From NCBI GenBank assembly GCA_016792805.1, contig JAEUHX010000047.1, forward strand, positions 1 through 64,000: 64,000 nucleotides of DNA, given 5' to 3'. Origin of the DNA: Planctomycetota bacterium (GTDB taxonomy: Bacteria; Planctomycetota; UBA1135; JACQFD01). Position 1 is the stretch's first letter; each line of letters starts with the position of its first letter. This document shows positions 40,081 through 49,171 of the stretch, one piece after another. The translations under genes and the position numbers were made by a program. Below the pieces are notes generated by a model. That model saw nothing but the letters and a program-made list of their open reading frames with translations. It made no database searches and had not been told where the DNA came from.

Positions 40081-42357
40081 ATGATTCCCTCCTTCTCGCA
40101 GCTCGTGGCCGGTTCGCTCGGCTTTCTGCTTTTGCCGTCGATGGCGATCGCCATCCAGCCCGTGTCGGCTGGCTCGAAAGGCGCCCTGGCCGCCGCGAAG
40201 GAGCCCCAGGCACGGCAGGGAAAGGGTGGCCGCGGAAGCCAGGGAGGCGGCGCCCCGAGGCCTGCGCCTGCGCCGCCGCGCCCGTCTCCTGCGCCCGCGC
40301 CGCGTCCGGCCCCTGCGCCGGCTCCGTCGCCCATGCCGGCACCGCGCCCCGCTCCGAGCGGACCTGGGATCTCGCCGCCGAGTGGTGGTCGCGGGAGTGT
40401 TGAGCGCCCAGCGCCTTCCTTCCCGACGCCCTCCTTCCCGACGCCGTCGAATCCCGGCGCATCGCCGGTTCCTCGCAACTCGTTCCCCGAGTCGGGACGA
40501 CCGGAGCCGCGCTACGAGCCGATCCCCCGCGGCGCCGATCGGCCGACCTACGACATCCCGCGCCCGAGTTCCCCGTCGTTCCCGGCCGAAACCGACACGG
40601 GACGCTCTCGGTCGCCGGTTCCGAGCTCGCCGATCCCCAATACCCCATTCCCAAGTGCGCCGAGCGCGCCGCGCTATGCGCCGCCCTCGGAAGTGCCAAG
40701 CTCGGGGAACCGCCCGCCCGCTCCCTATGAGACCGACTCGCCGGAAGTCGGCGCACCTTCGGAGATCCCCGGCGGAAGCGCAGAGCGTCCGGGCTTTCCC
40801 TCCCCGTCGCGCTGGACAACGCGGTATAGCGAAGCGCGGCGAACGCCTGCGCCGAAGGCGCCGACGACGCCCCGTGAGTCCACAAGTCCTCCGGTTCCCC
40901 GCTCGGGCCGAACGCTGACCGAGGTGCCACGGCCCTCGGCGCCGACGACAGCGGATTCGCCGCGCTCGCGAACGAATCCGACCGCGACGCCGTCTCCGTC
41001 CACCGGCGGGAGGCCCGTCCTCACGCGGACGCGCTATCGCGACGCGCGGACGCCGACACTTCCGAATCTGACCGACACGCCGCGCGCCTCTGCGCCGAAC
41101 GTGCCGCGGGCCACGGCCCCCAAGCGTGCGGGCGGACTCACGCCGCTGCAGCCGCGCTCGGGAGCGGACGCCGCCCCGCGCGCCGATCGGCGCAGCTCGA
41201 CGGTCGGACGCGAAGGCGCCATCGCCCGAGCCGATCGCACTCCCCTTGCCATCGCAACCGACAAGGTCATTCGCAAGCTCCCCGCTGCGCGTTCGGCAGG
41301 CGCCATCGCGGGAACTGTTGCCTTTAATAACTTTGGTTGCGGCCCAGCCTTCGGTTCGAGCTTCGGAGCCTCCACCTGCCTCTCCACCGGATTCAGCTGG
41401 TACAATTACCTCAACTTCGGATTCGGGTGCGGCGGCGGTCTGTACAATTACTGGGGCTGGCACTCCGCTCTCTCGTTCCAGATCGGATTCGGCTCCTGCT
41501 GGGGCTCGAGCTGGCTCGCCTTCTGCTGGGGATCTCCCTATTGGTGGAGTTACCCCGCGGCGTACTGTGCACCGCTCTACGGCTGGAGCCAACCTTGGTA
41601 TCCGGCGCCATGGTACTATTACGCAGCGCCCTATCCTTACTACTCGTTCTCGTACCCGGTCTACGTGCCGACCTACGTCTACGCGGAGCAGCCGGTGGAG
41701 CGGGTCGTGGAGCGAATTGTGTACGTCGATGACGACGCGCAGGTGGCCCCCGCCGCACCGATCCAACAGCGGTCGGAAAGCGCGCGGATTCCGGCAGAGA
41801 GCGAGTCTCCCCGTCCGATCGCGCCCGACGCCGGAGCGCAGCTCGCCGATCGCTACATTACGCTCGGAGACATGTATTTCCGCGTGGGACGCTACGACCG
41901 CGCGCTCGATTCCTATGAGCGAGCGAGTGTCTTCGCAGCCCGCGACGCGAACTTACAGTTGATTCTCTCGGACGCCCTGTTTGCGATGGGTCGCTACGGG
42001 GAAGCGGCGCGCGCCATTCGCGCCGCGATCGCGATCGAGCCGACTCTCGTAGAGAGCCGAGCCGACAAGCGTGGCTTCTACGGCGTGATCGGCGATTTCG
42101 AGCGTCACATCGCCGCACTCGAGGCCTGGGTCCAACGCAATCCGCAGGACAGCGATGCGTGGCTCGTCCTCGGCGTGAATCGACTCTTCCGCGAGGAACT
42201 CCTCCCTGCGCGCGATGCCTTCCGCCAGGCTGCGGCGCTGGCGCGCCCCGAGGACCGCACTACGACCGATCTGTTCCTCGCCGCCGCCGAAGTGCGCCTC
42301 GCCGAGTCGCTCGCGGCGCCGACCTCCTCGCGCTCGACCTCGTCGCCGAAGAGGTAA
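40081..42357 (+). CDS. Secreted TPR protein with Pro-rich and aromatic-rich regions
   Basis: 758 residues. Signal peptide at 1-25 (LVAGSLGFLLLPSMAIA). Residues of about 45-410 are Pro/Ser/Arg/Ala-rich and disordered (repeats of PAPAPRPAP). About 415-545 is a low-complexity Gly/Tyr/Trp/Phe/Cys segment (FGCGPAFGSSFGASTC, YWGWHSALSFQIGFG, PAPWYYYAAPYPYYSF). Three or four TPR motifs follow at about 580-745 (DRYITLGDMYFRVGRYDRAL, PQDSDAWLVLGVNRLFREEL). The aromatic block could be membrane-associating or a wall-binding region; I know no described family with this layout. It ends one base before the convergent galK stop. Confidence 0.85.
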   Translation: MIPSFSQLVAGSLGFLLLPSMAIAIQPVSAGSKGALAAAKEPQARQGKGGRGSQGGGAPRPAPAPPRPSPAPAPRPAPAPAPSPMPAPRPAPSGPGISPPSGGRGSVERPAPSFPTPSFPTPSNPGASPVPRNSFPESGRPEPRYEPIPRGADRPTYDIPRPSSPSFPAETDTGRSRSPVPSSPIPNTPFPSAPSAPRYAPPSEVPSSGNRPPAPYETDSPEVGAPSEIPGGSAERPGFPSPSRWTTRYSEARRTPAPKAPTTPRESTSPPVPRSGRTLTEVPRPSAPTTADSPRSRTNPTATPSPSTGGRPVLTRTRYRDARTPTLPNLTDTPRASAPNVPRATAPKRAGGLTPLQPRSGADAAPRADRRSSTVGREGAIARADRTPLAIATDKVIRKLPAARSAGAIAGTVAFNNFGCGPAFGSSFGASTCLSTGFSWYNYLNFGFGCGGGLYNYWGWHSALSFQIGFGSCWGSSWLAFCWGSPYWWSYPAAYCAPLYGWSQPWYPAPWYYYAAPYPYYSFSYPVYVPTYVYAEQPVERVVERIVYVDDDAQVAPAAPIQQRSESARIPAESESPRPIAPDAGAQLADRYITLGDMYFRVGRYDRALDSYERASVFAARDANLQLILSDALFAMGRYGEAARAIRAAIAIEPTLVESRADKRGFYGVIGDFERHIAALEAWVQRNPQDSDAWLVLGVNRLFREELLPARDAFRQAAALARPEDRTTTDLFLAAAEVRLAESLAAPTSSRSTSSPKR

Positions 42358-43530
42358 TCAAAGCGCCGTCGCACCGCGCGACGGGTGGAATGGGTGGAGC
42401 CGCGGCTGGAGTCCGGTCGCGGCTTCATACTTTTCCGCGACCACCGCCCGGAAGGCCTCCACCGCATCGGGGCGCACGACGGCGACGCAGCAGCCGCCGA
42501 AGCCGGCCCCGGTGAGCCGCGCGCCGTAGGCGCCCGGCGCCCCGTGCACTGCCTCCACAAGCGCGTCGAGCTCGCGGCTCGAGACCTCGTAGTGCACTCG
42601 GGACGATTCGTGGGAATCGCGAAGCCACGCGCCGAAGGCCTCAAAATCGCCCGCATCGAGCGCTTGCACACCGCGAATCGTGCGCTCGATCTCGCTCACG
42701 ACGTGCAGCGCGCGGCGATAAGGAATCTCCGGGATGCGCCCGCGGTACCTCTCGAGCGTCGCGCGGTCGACATCGCGCAAGGCTCCCGCCGGCACGCCGA
42801 GCTCGCGCAAGCGCGCCACGGCCTCGCCGCACTCGCGCACGCGATCATTGAATCTTCCGTCGGAGTTCTCCCGCCGCTTTGTTGTATCGCACACGACGAT
42901 CGTCGCTTTCGATCCGTCGAAAGGCACCTCCCGATGGGTGATGGAGCGGCAGTCCAAATGCAATACATGGCCCTCGCGGCCGAAGGCGCTCGCGTAATGG
43001 TCCATGATGCCGCATTTCACGCCGACGAAGTTCACTTCTGCTCCGCGGCACAAATGCACCAATTCGATCCGGCTTCGCTCCCGAGCTGCGAACGCATTGG
43101 CGGCCGTGGCCGTTGCCACGAGGATGCTCGCCGACGACGACAGCCCCGCTCCGATCGGCAAATCGCCACAATAAAGCAGGTCGAGCCCAGGAACGTCGCG
43201 CCCGAACGCCGCCAACACGCCCTTTGGATAATTGGCCCAGCCGTGCGACGCCTCCAGCACGAGCCTGTCGAGGTCTGCCTCGACCGTCGGCTGCCGATCC
43301 AACGAGTGCAGCCGCACTCGGCGGTCGGCGCGCGGCGCCGCGAGCACATAGGTGCCGCGATCGACGGCCATTGGCAGTACGAAGCCCTCGTTGTAGTCGA
43401 GGTGCGCCCCGAGAAGATTGACACGTCCAGGCGCAAAGAACGCCCGAGGTGCGCCGAGGCCGAAATGTTCGGCCCAAGCCGCCGCGAGTCGATCCAGAGG
43501 GTGGAGGAGCGTGTGTGCGGCCGAACGCAC
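42358..43530 (-). CDS. galK: Galactokinase (GHMP family)
   Basis: 390 residues. GHMP kinase motifs in order: FAPGRVNLLGAHLDYNEGFV (33-52, the galactokinase signature, here GAHLDY instead of the usual GEHTDY), PIGAGLSSSAS (ATP-binding glycine-rich loop), KCGIMDHYASAFG with the catalytic Asp, and LTGAGFGGCCVAVV at the C-terminus. It phosphorylates galactose, or a related sugar, at C1. No galT, galE or mutarotase lies beside it. The changed signature (Glu to Ala) leaves some doubt about the precise sugar. Divergent from the PpiC-type gene, 50 bp apart. Confidence 0.85.
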   Translation of the reverse strand: MRSAAHTLLHPLDRLAAAWAEHFGLGAPRAFFAPGRVNLLGAHLDYNEGFVLPMAVDRGTYVLAAPRADRRVRLHSLDRQPTVEADLDRLVLEASHGWANYPKGVLAAFGRDVPGLDLLYCGDLPIGAGLSSSASILVATATAANAFAARERSRIELVHLCRGAEVNFVGVKCGIMDHYASAFGREGHVLHLDCRSITHREVPFDGSKATIVVCDTTKRRENSDGRFNDRVRECGEAVARLRELGVPAGALRDVDRATLERYRGRIPEIPYRRALHVVSEIERTIRGVQALDAGDFEAFGAWLRDSHESSRVHYEVSSRELDALVEAVHGAPGAYGARLTGAGFGGCCVAVVRPDAVEAFRAVVAEKYEAATGLQPRLHPFHPSRGATAL

Positions 43531-43580
43531 GGGAGCTTCGGGCAGTATATTGCTATCTCACTGAAAGGCCCCGGACCGCT

Positions 43581-44657
43581 GTGAACTCGATCCTCGCGTG
43601 CCTTCCCCTCGGGCTCCTCGCACTCGGTGCGCCGCGCCCGATCCAATCGGCGCCCTCCCAGCCGAACGCCGCGTCGTCGAAGGAGTCGGGGTTCCTCGCG
43701 CAGCTCGAGCCGCGCGTCGTCGCCCGCGTCGGCGCCCACGAGGTCACGATCGGCGAGATGCTCCAGGCCGCCCGCGCGTTCTACCCCGAGGCGCGCACCG
43801 AGCTCGACAGCGAGTATGGCCGCGCCTTCTTCGATTCGGCCGCCTTCGACGGCTGGGTCGATGCCTATGTCGACTGCCTCGCCCTCACGCGCGACGAGCG
43901 CGTCGCGGGGCAGCTCTCCCCAGCCCATGTGATTCCGCCCGCGGAGCTGCTGCGCAGGGCGCTGCTGGAGCGCGCAGCGACCGTCGATCGCCCGCCATCG
44001 CGCCTCCCGGAATCGGCCCCGGTCGACGGCGCAGGGCCCTTGACCCTGGAAGTGGAGATTCAGACCACCGCCTACGAACAGACGCGCCGGCTCTACGGCT
44101 TCGAGTGCGCGCGCCAGGCTCGACTCGACCAGCTCGTCGAGCCGGTGACCGACCCCGGAGTGCTGCGCCAACACCTCATCGCCCATCCCCTCGAGACCGT
44201 CGGGCGCGTGCGACTGCGCCACCTCCTGATCTCGACGCGCGACGAGACGACGGGGAAGCGGTTCGACCGTGCCCGCCGCGAGCAGCTCCGCCGCGACGCG
44301 GAAGGCGTGGCCTCTCGGCTGCGCGCTGGGGAGAAGTTCGAAGAGGTCGTGGCGCAGGTCCGCGGCAAGGCGGAGCTCCGGCCGAAGGACACGCTCCCTT
44401 GGATCAGCTACCACTCGACCCTCCCAGCGCCGCTTCTGCGGGAGCTCTTCAAAGACGCGCCGGCCCGTGAGAACGAAATCATCGGGCCGATCGAGACCCG
44501 AGACGGCTACTACGTCGGGCTCATCCTAGAGCAGGTCCGGGCGCGCCCGCCCGAGTTCACGAGGATCACAGACCAGCTGAGCCGCGACGTTCGCATCGCC
44601 AGCCAGTTGGCGCTCCTGGAGAAGGTCCGCGCAGCGGGCACCGTGATCATCTACTGA
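43581..44657 (+). CDS. Secreted SurA/PpiC-like peptidyl-prolyl isomerase
   Basis: 358 residues from a GTG, with signal peptide (NSILACLPLGLLALGAPRPIQS). The N-terminal half is SurA-like helical. The rotamase (parvulin) domain spans about 210-330, with RVRLRHLLISTRDETTGKRF, EGVASRLRAGEKFEEVVAQV and GPIETRDGYYVGLILEQVRA. Likely a periplasmic folding helper. A second PpiC-type protein is encoded at 45991-47112. Confidence 0.8.
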   Translation: MNSILACLPLGLLALGAPRPIQSAPSQPNAASSKESGFLAQLEPRVVARVGAHEVTIGEMLQAARAFYPEARTELDSEYGRAFFDSAAFDGWVDAYVDCLALTRDERVAGQLSPAHVIPPAELLRRALLERAATVDRPPSRLPESAPVDGAGPLTLEVEIQTTAYEQTRRLYGFECARQARLDQLVEPVTDPGVLRQHLIAHPLETVGRVRLRHLLISTRDETTGKRFDRARREQLRRDAEGVASRLRAGEKFEEVVAQVRGKAELRPKDTLPWISYHSTLPAPLLRELFKDAPARENEIIGPIETRDGYYVGLILEQVRARPPEFTRITDQLSRDVRIASQLALLEKVRAAGTVIIY

Positions 44658-44853
44658 AGGACATCGACGGAGTCTCGGCTTCAGCTCCTTCCGGCGATGG
44701 TCTGCAGTGGAGCCTCCGCGTGCAACCGCGGCGCGGCCGCTCCTTGAGTCCGCCACCTCGCACGCTACGGTGACCACCGTTGCGTCGCCGATGGGATCGG
44801 CGCCGCGTCGGCGGCTCCGCACCGCTCCGCCTTCCCCTTTCGCCCAATCGAAC

Positions 44854-45288
44854 GTGTTCGCTCCTCGACGCCTGACTCTGGCGCTCGCCCTTCTGGCGCT
44901 CGCCGGTGCGCCGGCTTGCTCGTTTCGCTCCTTTCAGCGTGAGACCGACACCACCGGGCGCTTTCGAACCGAAGCCATCTCGTTTCGATTCTTACTTTTC
45001 TTCGAGGTGCCGTGGAATCCCAAGCTTCGGGCGATGGACCTCGCGCGCGACTCATGGGGTGACAACCTCCGCGTCACTCGTTACATCAGCTATCCCGATC
45101 TCGGGATCTTGCACTGGCTCAACGGCCTCATCGTTGGCTGGCGCGGAGCGGTCGTGGAGGGCGAGTACGGCATTCCGCCGAACACGCCGGAAGGGCGTGA
45201 GGCTTTTGAGAACGCGCTCAAGGCGCGGGGGCCGTGGCGAGATCTCGACGGCACTCCTTCGACGCCGCTCGAAGGTGTGAAGAGGTAA
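44854..45288 (+). CDS. Small lipoprotein-like hypothetical protein
   Basis: 144 residues from a GTG at 44854; an ATG at 44791 would add 21 residues. Leader RRLTLALALLALAGAPA|CSF suggests a lipoprotein. The mature part is aromatic-rich (FFEVPWNPKLRAMDLARDSW, LGILHWLNGLIVGWRGAVVE) with no recognised domain. Its last 71 bp overlap the 3' end of the convergent glycosyltransferase gene, an unusually long antisense overlap, but both frames look coding. Confidence 0.65.
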   Translation: MFAPRRLTLALALLALAGAPACSFRSFQRETDTTGRFRTEAISFRFLLFFEVPWNPKLRAMDLARDSWGDNLRVTRYISYPDLGILHWLNGLIVGWRGAVVEGEYGIPPNTPEGREAFENALKARGPWRDLDGTPSTPLEGVKR

Positions 45289-45994
45289 TCTTCGAACCGA
45301 CGCGCGCGCTCATTCGCAGACGCGCGATGGTCCAGAGAATCTTGGTGCCGGCGCCGATCGTTCCGCGGATGGTGCCTGTAATTTTTGAACGTCCGACGCG
45401 CGGCCGGTAGCGCACCGGCACCTCCTCGACGCGAAGCCCAGCCATCGCCGCTTTTGCTTGCATCTCGACGGTCCAGCCATAGCCGCGATCGACCATCTGT
45501 AATCGATACAAATCCTCGGACCGAATGGCGCGGAACGGACCGAGGTCGGTGTGGCGCGCTCCGAAGCAAAGCCGCAGCAGCGCGCACGCGAGACGATTCC
45601 CATAATACGCCTGGGGCAGCAGCGCCTCGCGCGACGCGCCGCCGCGAATCCGCGAACCCACCACAAAATCAGCGCGGTCGGCCAGGATCGGCTCGAGCAA
45701 TGCGGGCAGGTCCTCGGGGTAATCACTGTGGTCGGCGTCGAGAAACACAATGATGTCGGGGCGATCGAGCACGGCGATCCCCGAGAGGCACGCGCGCCCA
45801 TAGCCGCGCCGACGCTCCGTGACGACGCGCGCCCCGGCGCGCCGCGCGACCTCGGCCGTGCCGTCGGTGGAGCCGTTGTCGACCACCACAATTTCCGCAG
45901 CGATCCCCTTGGGAATCTCCGCGAGCACGAGCGGGAGCGCCTGCTCCTCGTTCAGCGCCGGAAGCACGATGGAGACGCGCGGCTGCCGGCTCAT
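45218..45994 (-). CDS. Family 2 glycosyltransferase
   Basis: 258 residues. GT-A fold: VSIVLPALNEEQALPLVLAE, VVDNGSTDGTAEVARRAGAR, the DxD-like FLDADHSDYPEDLP and YGWTVEMQAKAAMAGLRVEE. Similar to the polyprenyl-phosphate sugar synthases and undecaprenyl glycosyltransferases, but without a C-terminal membrane domain. Last gene of a three-gene minus-strand run; its ATG overlaps the preceding stop (ATGA). Confidence 0.88.
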   Translation of the reverse strand: MSRQPRVSIVLPALNEEQALPLVLAEIPKGIAAEIVVVDNGSTDGTAEVARRAGARVVTERRRGYGRACLSGIAVLDRPDIIVFLDADHSDYPEDLPALLEPILADRADFVVGSRIRGGASREALLPQAYYGNRLACALLRLCFGARHTDLGPFRAIRSEDLYRLQMVDRGYGWTVEMQAKAAMAGLRVEEVPVRYRPRVGRSKITGTIRGTIGAGTKILWTIARLRMSARVGSKITSSHLRAASKECRRDLATAPAP

Positions 45995-47112
45995 TCCCGC
46001 TCCAGCTCGCGCCTGCGCACGATGTGAAATCCGTAGGACGAGCTCAACAAAGCCACTTCTCCGAGCTTGATCGACGAGTGGGCCTCACGAATCCACGCGG
46101 GACTTCCGGTGGAAACGGCGTACGTGTAACGTCCGCCGCGCTTGCGGTCGGCGGGGTCGTCGCTCTCGCGCTCGCTGAGCCGCGGGAACGCGGCGCCGGC
46201 CTTGCGCGCCTCCTCCAGCAGTGACTGCGCCCGCGCCTGTGCCTCCTCCCGCGTTCGCACCATCGAAACAGGTGCACCGCGCGCGCCGCGGTGCTGAACG
46301 AGGATCGTGTCGAGCGTGACCCACTCGACCTGCTCGCGGCGCATGATCACAAATGCACTCGGCAGCTCGAACGGCCCCGCCACGTCGCCCACCGCCATCG
46401 AAAGGAGCGCCTCTTCCACCATGGGATCGAGACTCCCGCGCACCGCCGGAAGCTGCGCCCCCGGCACGTCGCCGAGCCCGAGGTCGTCGGACTCCGCACG
46501 TAATAAATCGTCAAAACGCGAAGGATCCGCGATCGCCTGCGCCGCGAGCGCGTTGGCCGCGGCCTCCGCCTGGGCGCGCGACCGCGGCACCTTCGGCGGG
46601 ATGCGCGATTCCGACCAGGAGATGACGATTTGTGAGTATCCAAGGGCCTCGACGGGCTCGCGCTGGGCGATCACAAATCCTTCCACCGTCTCGATGGGGC
46701 CGATCACCGCCCCAACGCGATGGAGAAAGAGCGCGCGGTCCAGCGGCGGGATGTCCTTGCGGGGCTCGAGCGTGCCGAGGTGCCCGCCTGTGCGGCGCCG
46801 CGTCATGTCCTCGCTCCACTTTGATGCGAGTTCGGCGAAGTTCACGCCTGTCGAGCGCGCCAGCACGAGAAGCGCGCCGGCCAGCGTTCGTGCCTCCTCC
46901 ATGGAGCGGGTCACCTCCGGACCGGCTCCGCGCGCGCCTCGATAGCGAATGAGAATGGCGCGTCCCGAGACGCGAAAGGGCGGCAGCTTGGATGGCGCCG
47001 GCTCTTTGGCCGGATCGGGCTGGCGTCCGAGCAGCGGCGGCAGCTCCCGGAGAGAAAGCGGCGACTCCTGCGCGAGGACGAGCAGCGTCGCGGCGAAAGC
47101 CGTGGCGTACAT
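45991..47112 (-). CDS. Tandem PpiC-type rotamase protein
   Basis: 373 residues with signal peptide MYATAFAATLLVLA|QES. Two parvulin-like domains are visible: about 45-180 (RVSGRAILIRYRGARGAGPE ... LFLHRVGAVIGPIETVEGFV) and about 255-365 (TLDTILVQHRGARGAPVSMV ... SIKLGEVALLSSSYGFHIVR), joined by a further related segment. Periplasmic foldase, probably. The gene lies 14 bp downstream of the histidine kinase and overlaps the glycosyltransferase, which suggests co-regulated envelope functions. Confidence 0.8.
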   Translation of the reverse strand: MYATAFAATLLVLAQESPLSLRELPPLLGRQPDPAKEPAPSKLPPFRVSGRAILIRYRGARGAGPEVTRSMEEARTLAGALLVLARSTGVNFAELASKWSEDMTRRRTGGHLGTLEPRKDIPPLDRALFLHRVGAVIGPIETVEGFVIAQREPVEALGYSQIVISWSESRIPPKVPRSRAQAEAAANALAAQAIADPSRFDDLLRAESDDLGLGDVPGAQLPAVRGSLDPMVEEALLSMAVGDVAGPFELPSAFVIMRREQVEWVTLDTILVQHRGARGAPVSMVRTREEAQARAQSLLEEARKAGAAFPRLSERESDDPADRKRGGRYTYAVSTGSPAWIREAHSSIKLGEVALLSSSYGFHIVRRRELERE

Positions 47113-47126
47113 GGGGCAGATCGGGG

Positions 47127-49097
47127 CTACGAAGGTAGGCGCTGGGCGGCCGCCCCTTTCTCGGCTGCTGCCGCTTGCGCCCCTTCCGTCGGAGCGGCGC
47201 TCGAGGGGGTGGCGAGCGGCAGCTCCAGCACCATGGCAGTGCCCTCGACGGTGCCCTCGTCGAGCATCGCCGCGCCGCCGTGGTCTTCGGCGATCCGCCG
47301 CACAATGGAGAGGCCAAGTCCGGTGCCGTGGGTGCGTGTCGAAAAGTATGGAGTGAACAATTTCGGGCGCAGATCCGCCGGCACGCCAGCGCCGCGGTCG
47401 AGCACACAAATCCGAATGCGCCCCTGAGCGGACCGCGCCGTGAGGTCGACAGCGGTGTCCGGTGGCGCCGCCTGAAGCGCGTTGTCGAGGAGATTCACGA
47501 CCGCCCGCTGGAGTTCCTCGGGATCCCCGAGCACGACAGCCTGCTCGGAGGATACGACGATGCGAACGCGCTTGCTCTGTGCAGATGCCGCGAAGAGCGC
47601 CGCCGTCTCCTCGAGGAGCTTCGTTATTTGTATGTTCTCTCTTTTGTGAACCGCCGATCCGGCAAATGCCTTGAAGTCGGTCGCAATGCGCCGCAGCGAC
47701 TCGATCTGTCGATCAATGGTTGCAATCGCGCGCTGGAGAATGTTCTCAAACTCCGGCGAGCGGTCGCGCCACGCGCGCTCGAGAAGCTGGATCGACAGCT
47801 TCATCGGCGTGAGCGGATTCTTAATCTCGTGGGAGACCTGCCGCGCCATCTCTCGCCACGCGAGCTCTTTCTCGGCGCGCACGAGCTTCTCGCGGCTCGC
47901 CTCGAGTTCCTCGGCCATGCGGTTGAACGACTGCGCGAGGGCGGTCGTCTCGGCGGGCCCCGACGGGACGACGCGGGCGCCGAGCTCTCCGCGGGCAACG
48001 CGGTCAGCCTCCTGCGAGAGCGCCACGAGCGGGCGCGTGACCGTGCTCGACACCACGAGAATAGTGACCAATAATCCAAGCGCCGCAGCCAGCGAGCCGA
48101 CGAGGAGGATCGTCCCGGCGACGCGCGCCGGCTCAAAGACCTGCTCGTCTTTCACTCCGACGCCGACGATCCAGCCAAAACCCCCTTCTCCAACGCCCAG
48201 GGTGCGCCGAAAGGCGGCTCGCTTGCTCTTTCCTTGATAATCATAGATGTGAAATCCGTCGGGATTCTTGAGCACGGCCTCCCGGAGCTCCGGAAGATTG
48301 ACGGGGGGCCCGGCGACATAAGTGCCGTAGAGGGAGCGGTCGGGGTGACCGATGATCGTGTTGGCGTCCTCTTTCCAAAGAAACGCATAGGCCGAACGGT
48401 AGCGTTCCGTGTCGACGGCTCTGGCGTCGATCTGTGCACGATCCAATAATTCCTGAACCGCGCGCCATCCGAGCAGGCTGTACCAGACGCCGACCACCGT
48501 GTCGGGTCGCGCGGGGTCGCGGATGGGAGCCGCGTAGCCGACCGAATAATCGCTCGGCTCCTTCGAGGGAAAGGTAACGTCCTTCAGCAGCAGGCTGTCG
48601 CGATGCCAATCGACGGGCACCTCGCGCCCGCCGAGCGCCTCGGTGAACCAGCGGGCGTTGTAAACATCGGCTCCTTCGAGGCGAAGGCGGTTCTCCTCGG
48701 AGATGGTCTCGCCCGACGCGCGCTGGGTGTTCCAGGCGACGGGGCGCCCCGACGCGTCGAACACCGCCAGCAAATCGTACACTTCCTTTACTCGGCAGAG
48801 CGTATTGAGCGCCTCGGTCAGCCGCTCACGCGCCGCGGCGTCCTCGCGCTCCAAGAGGGCATCGACGGCCGTCGGCTCGCGCACCCAAAGGAGGAGGTCG
48901 AGCCGGCGCTCCCGCAGCGAGAGATCGATCTTGTCGGCAACGTCGCCCGCCTTGTTGCGAAGGTAGAACTCGGCGGCGTCGGCGGTGACGGTGCGTCCGA
49001 CGAAATCGATCACGAAGTAGACGAAGACGGCGAACGGCACTCCGACGGAGAGGAGCGTCGCAAAAAGTAGCCGAATCGTGAGCGGGCGAGGCGCCAA
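47127..49097 (-). CDS. NtrY-like sensor histidine kinase
   Basis: 656 residues from a TTG at 49097, chosen because GAGGG lies 6 nt upstream and no better start exists before the divergent gene. Membrane helix 1 is at about 8-33 (IRLLFATLLSVGVPFAVFVY). A periplasmic Cache-like sensor spans about 40-300, with helix 2 near 315-345, then HAMP. The dimerisation helix reads MARQVSHEIKNPLTPMKLSI with the phospho-His. ATP-binding motifs are NLLDNALQ, DRGAGVP and HGTGLGLSIVRR. No response regulator is adjacent, so it is an orphan kinase here. Confidence 0.9.
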   Translation of the reverse strand: MAPRPLTIRLLFATLLSVGVPFAVFVYFVIDFVGRTVTADAAEFYLRNKAGDVADKIDLSLRERRLDLLLWVREPTAVDALLEREDAAARERLTEALNTLCRVKEVYDLLAVFDASGRPVAWNTQRASGETISEENRLRLEGADVYNARWFTEALGGREVPVDWHRDSLLLKDVTFPSKEPSDYSVGYAAPIRDPARPDTVVGVWYSLLGWRAVQELLDRAQIDARAVDTERYRSAYAFLWKEDANTIIGHPDRSLYGTYVAGPPVNLPELREAVLKNPDGFHIYDYQGKSKRAAFRRTLGVGEGGFGWIVGVGVKDEQVFEPARVAGTILLVGSLAAALGLLVTILVVSSTVTRPLVALSQEADRVARGELGARVVPSGPAETTALAQSFNRMAEELEASREKLVRAEKELAWREMARQVSHEIKNPLTPMKLSIQLLERAWRDRSPEFENILQRAIATIDRQIESLRRIATDFKAFAGSAVHKRENIQITKLLEETAALFAASAQSKRVRIVVSSEQAVVLGDPEELQRAVVNLLDNALQAAPPDTAVDLTARSAQGRIRICVLDRGAGVPADLRPKLFTPYFSTRTHGTGLGLSIVRRIAEDHGGAAMLDEGTVEGTAMVLELPLATPSSAAPTEGAQAAAAEKGAAAQRLPS

Positions 49098-49171
49098 GCC
49101 GCCCTCAGAGTAGCAGCCGCAGGCGACAGCCGGCTGAAATCGCAGGCGCGCTCCGTCACATTCCTCTCCCC

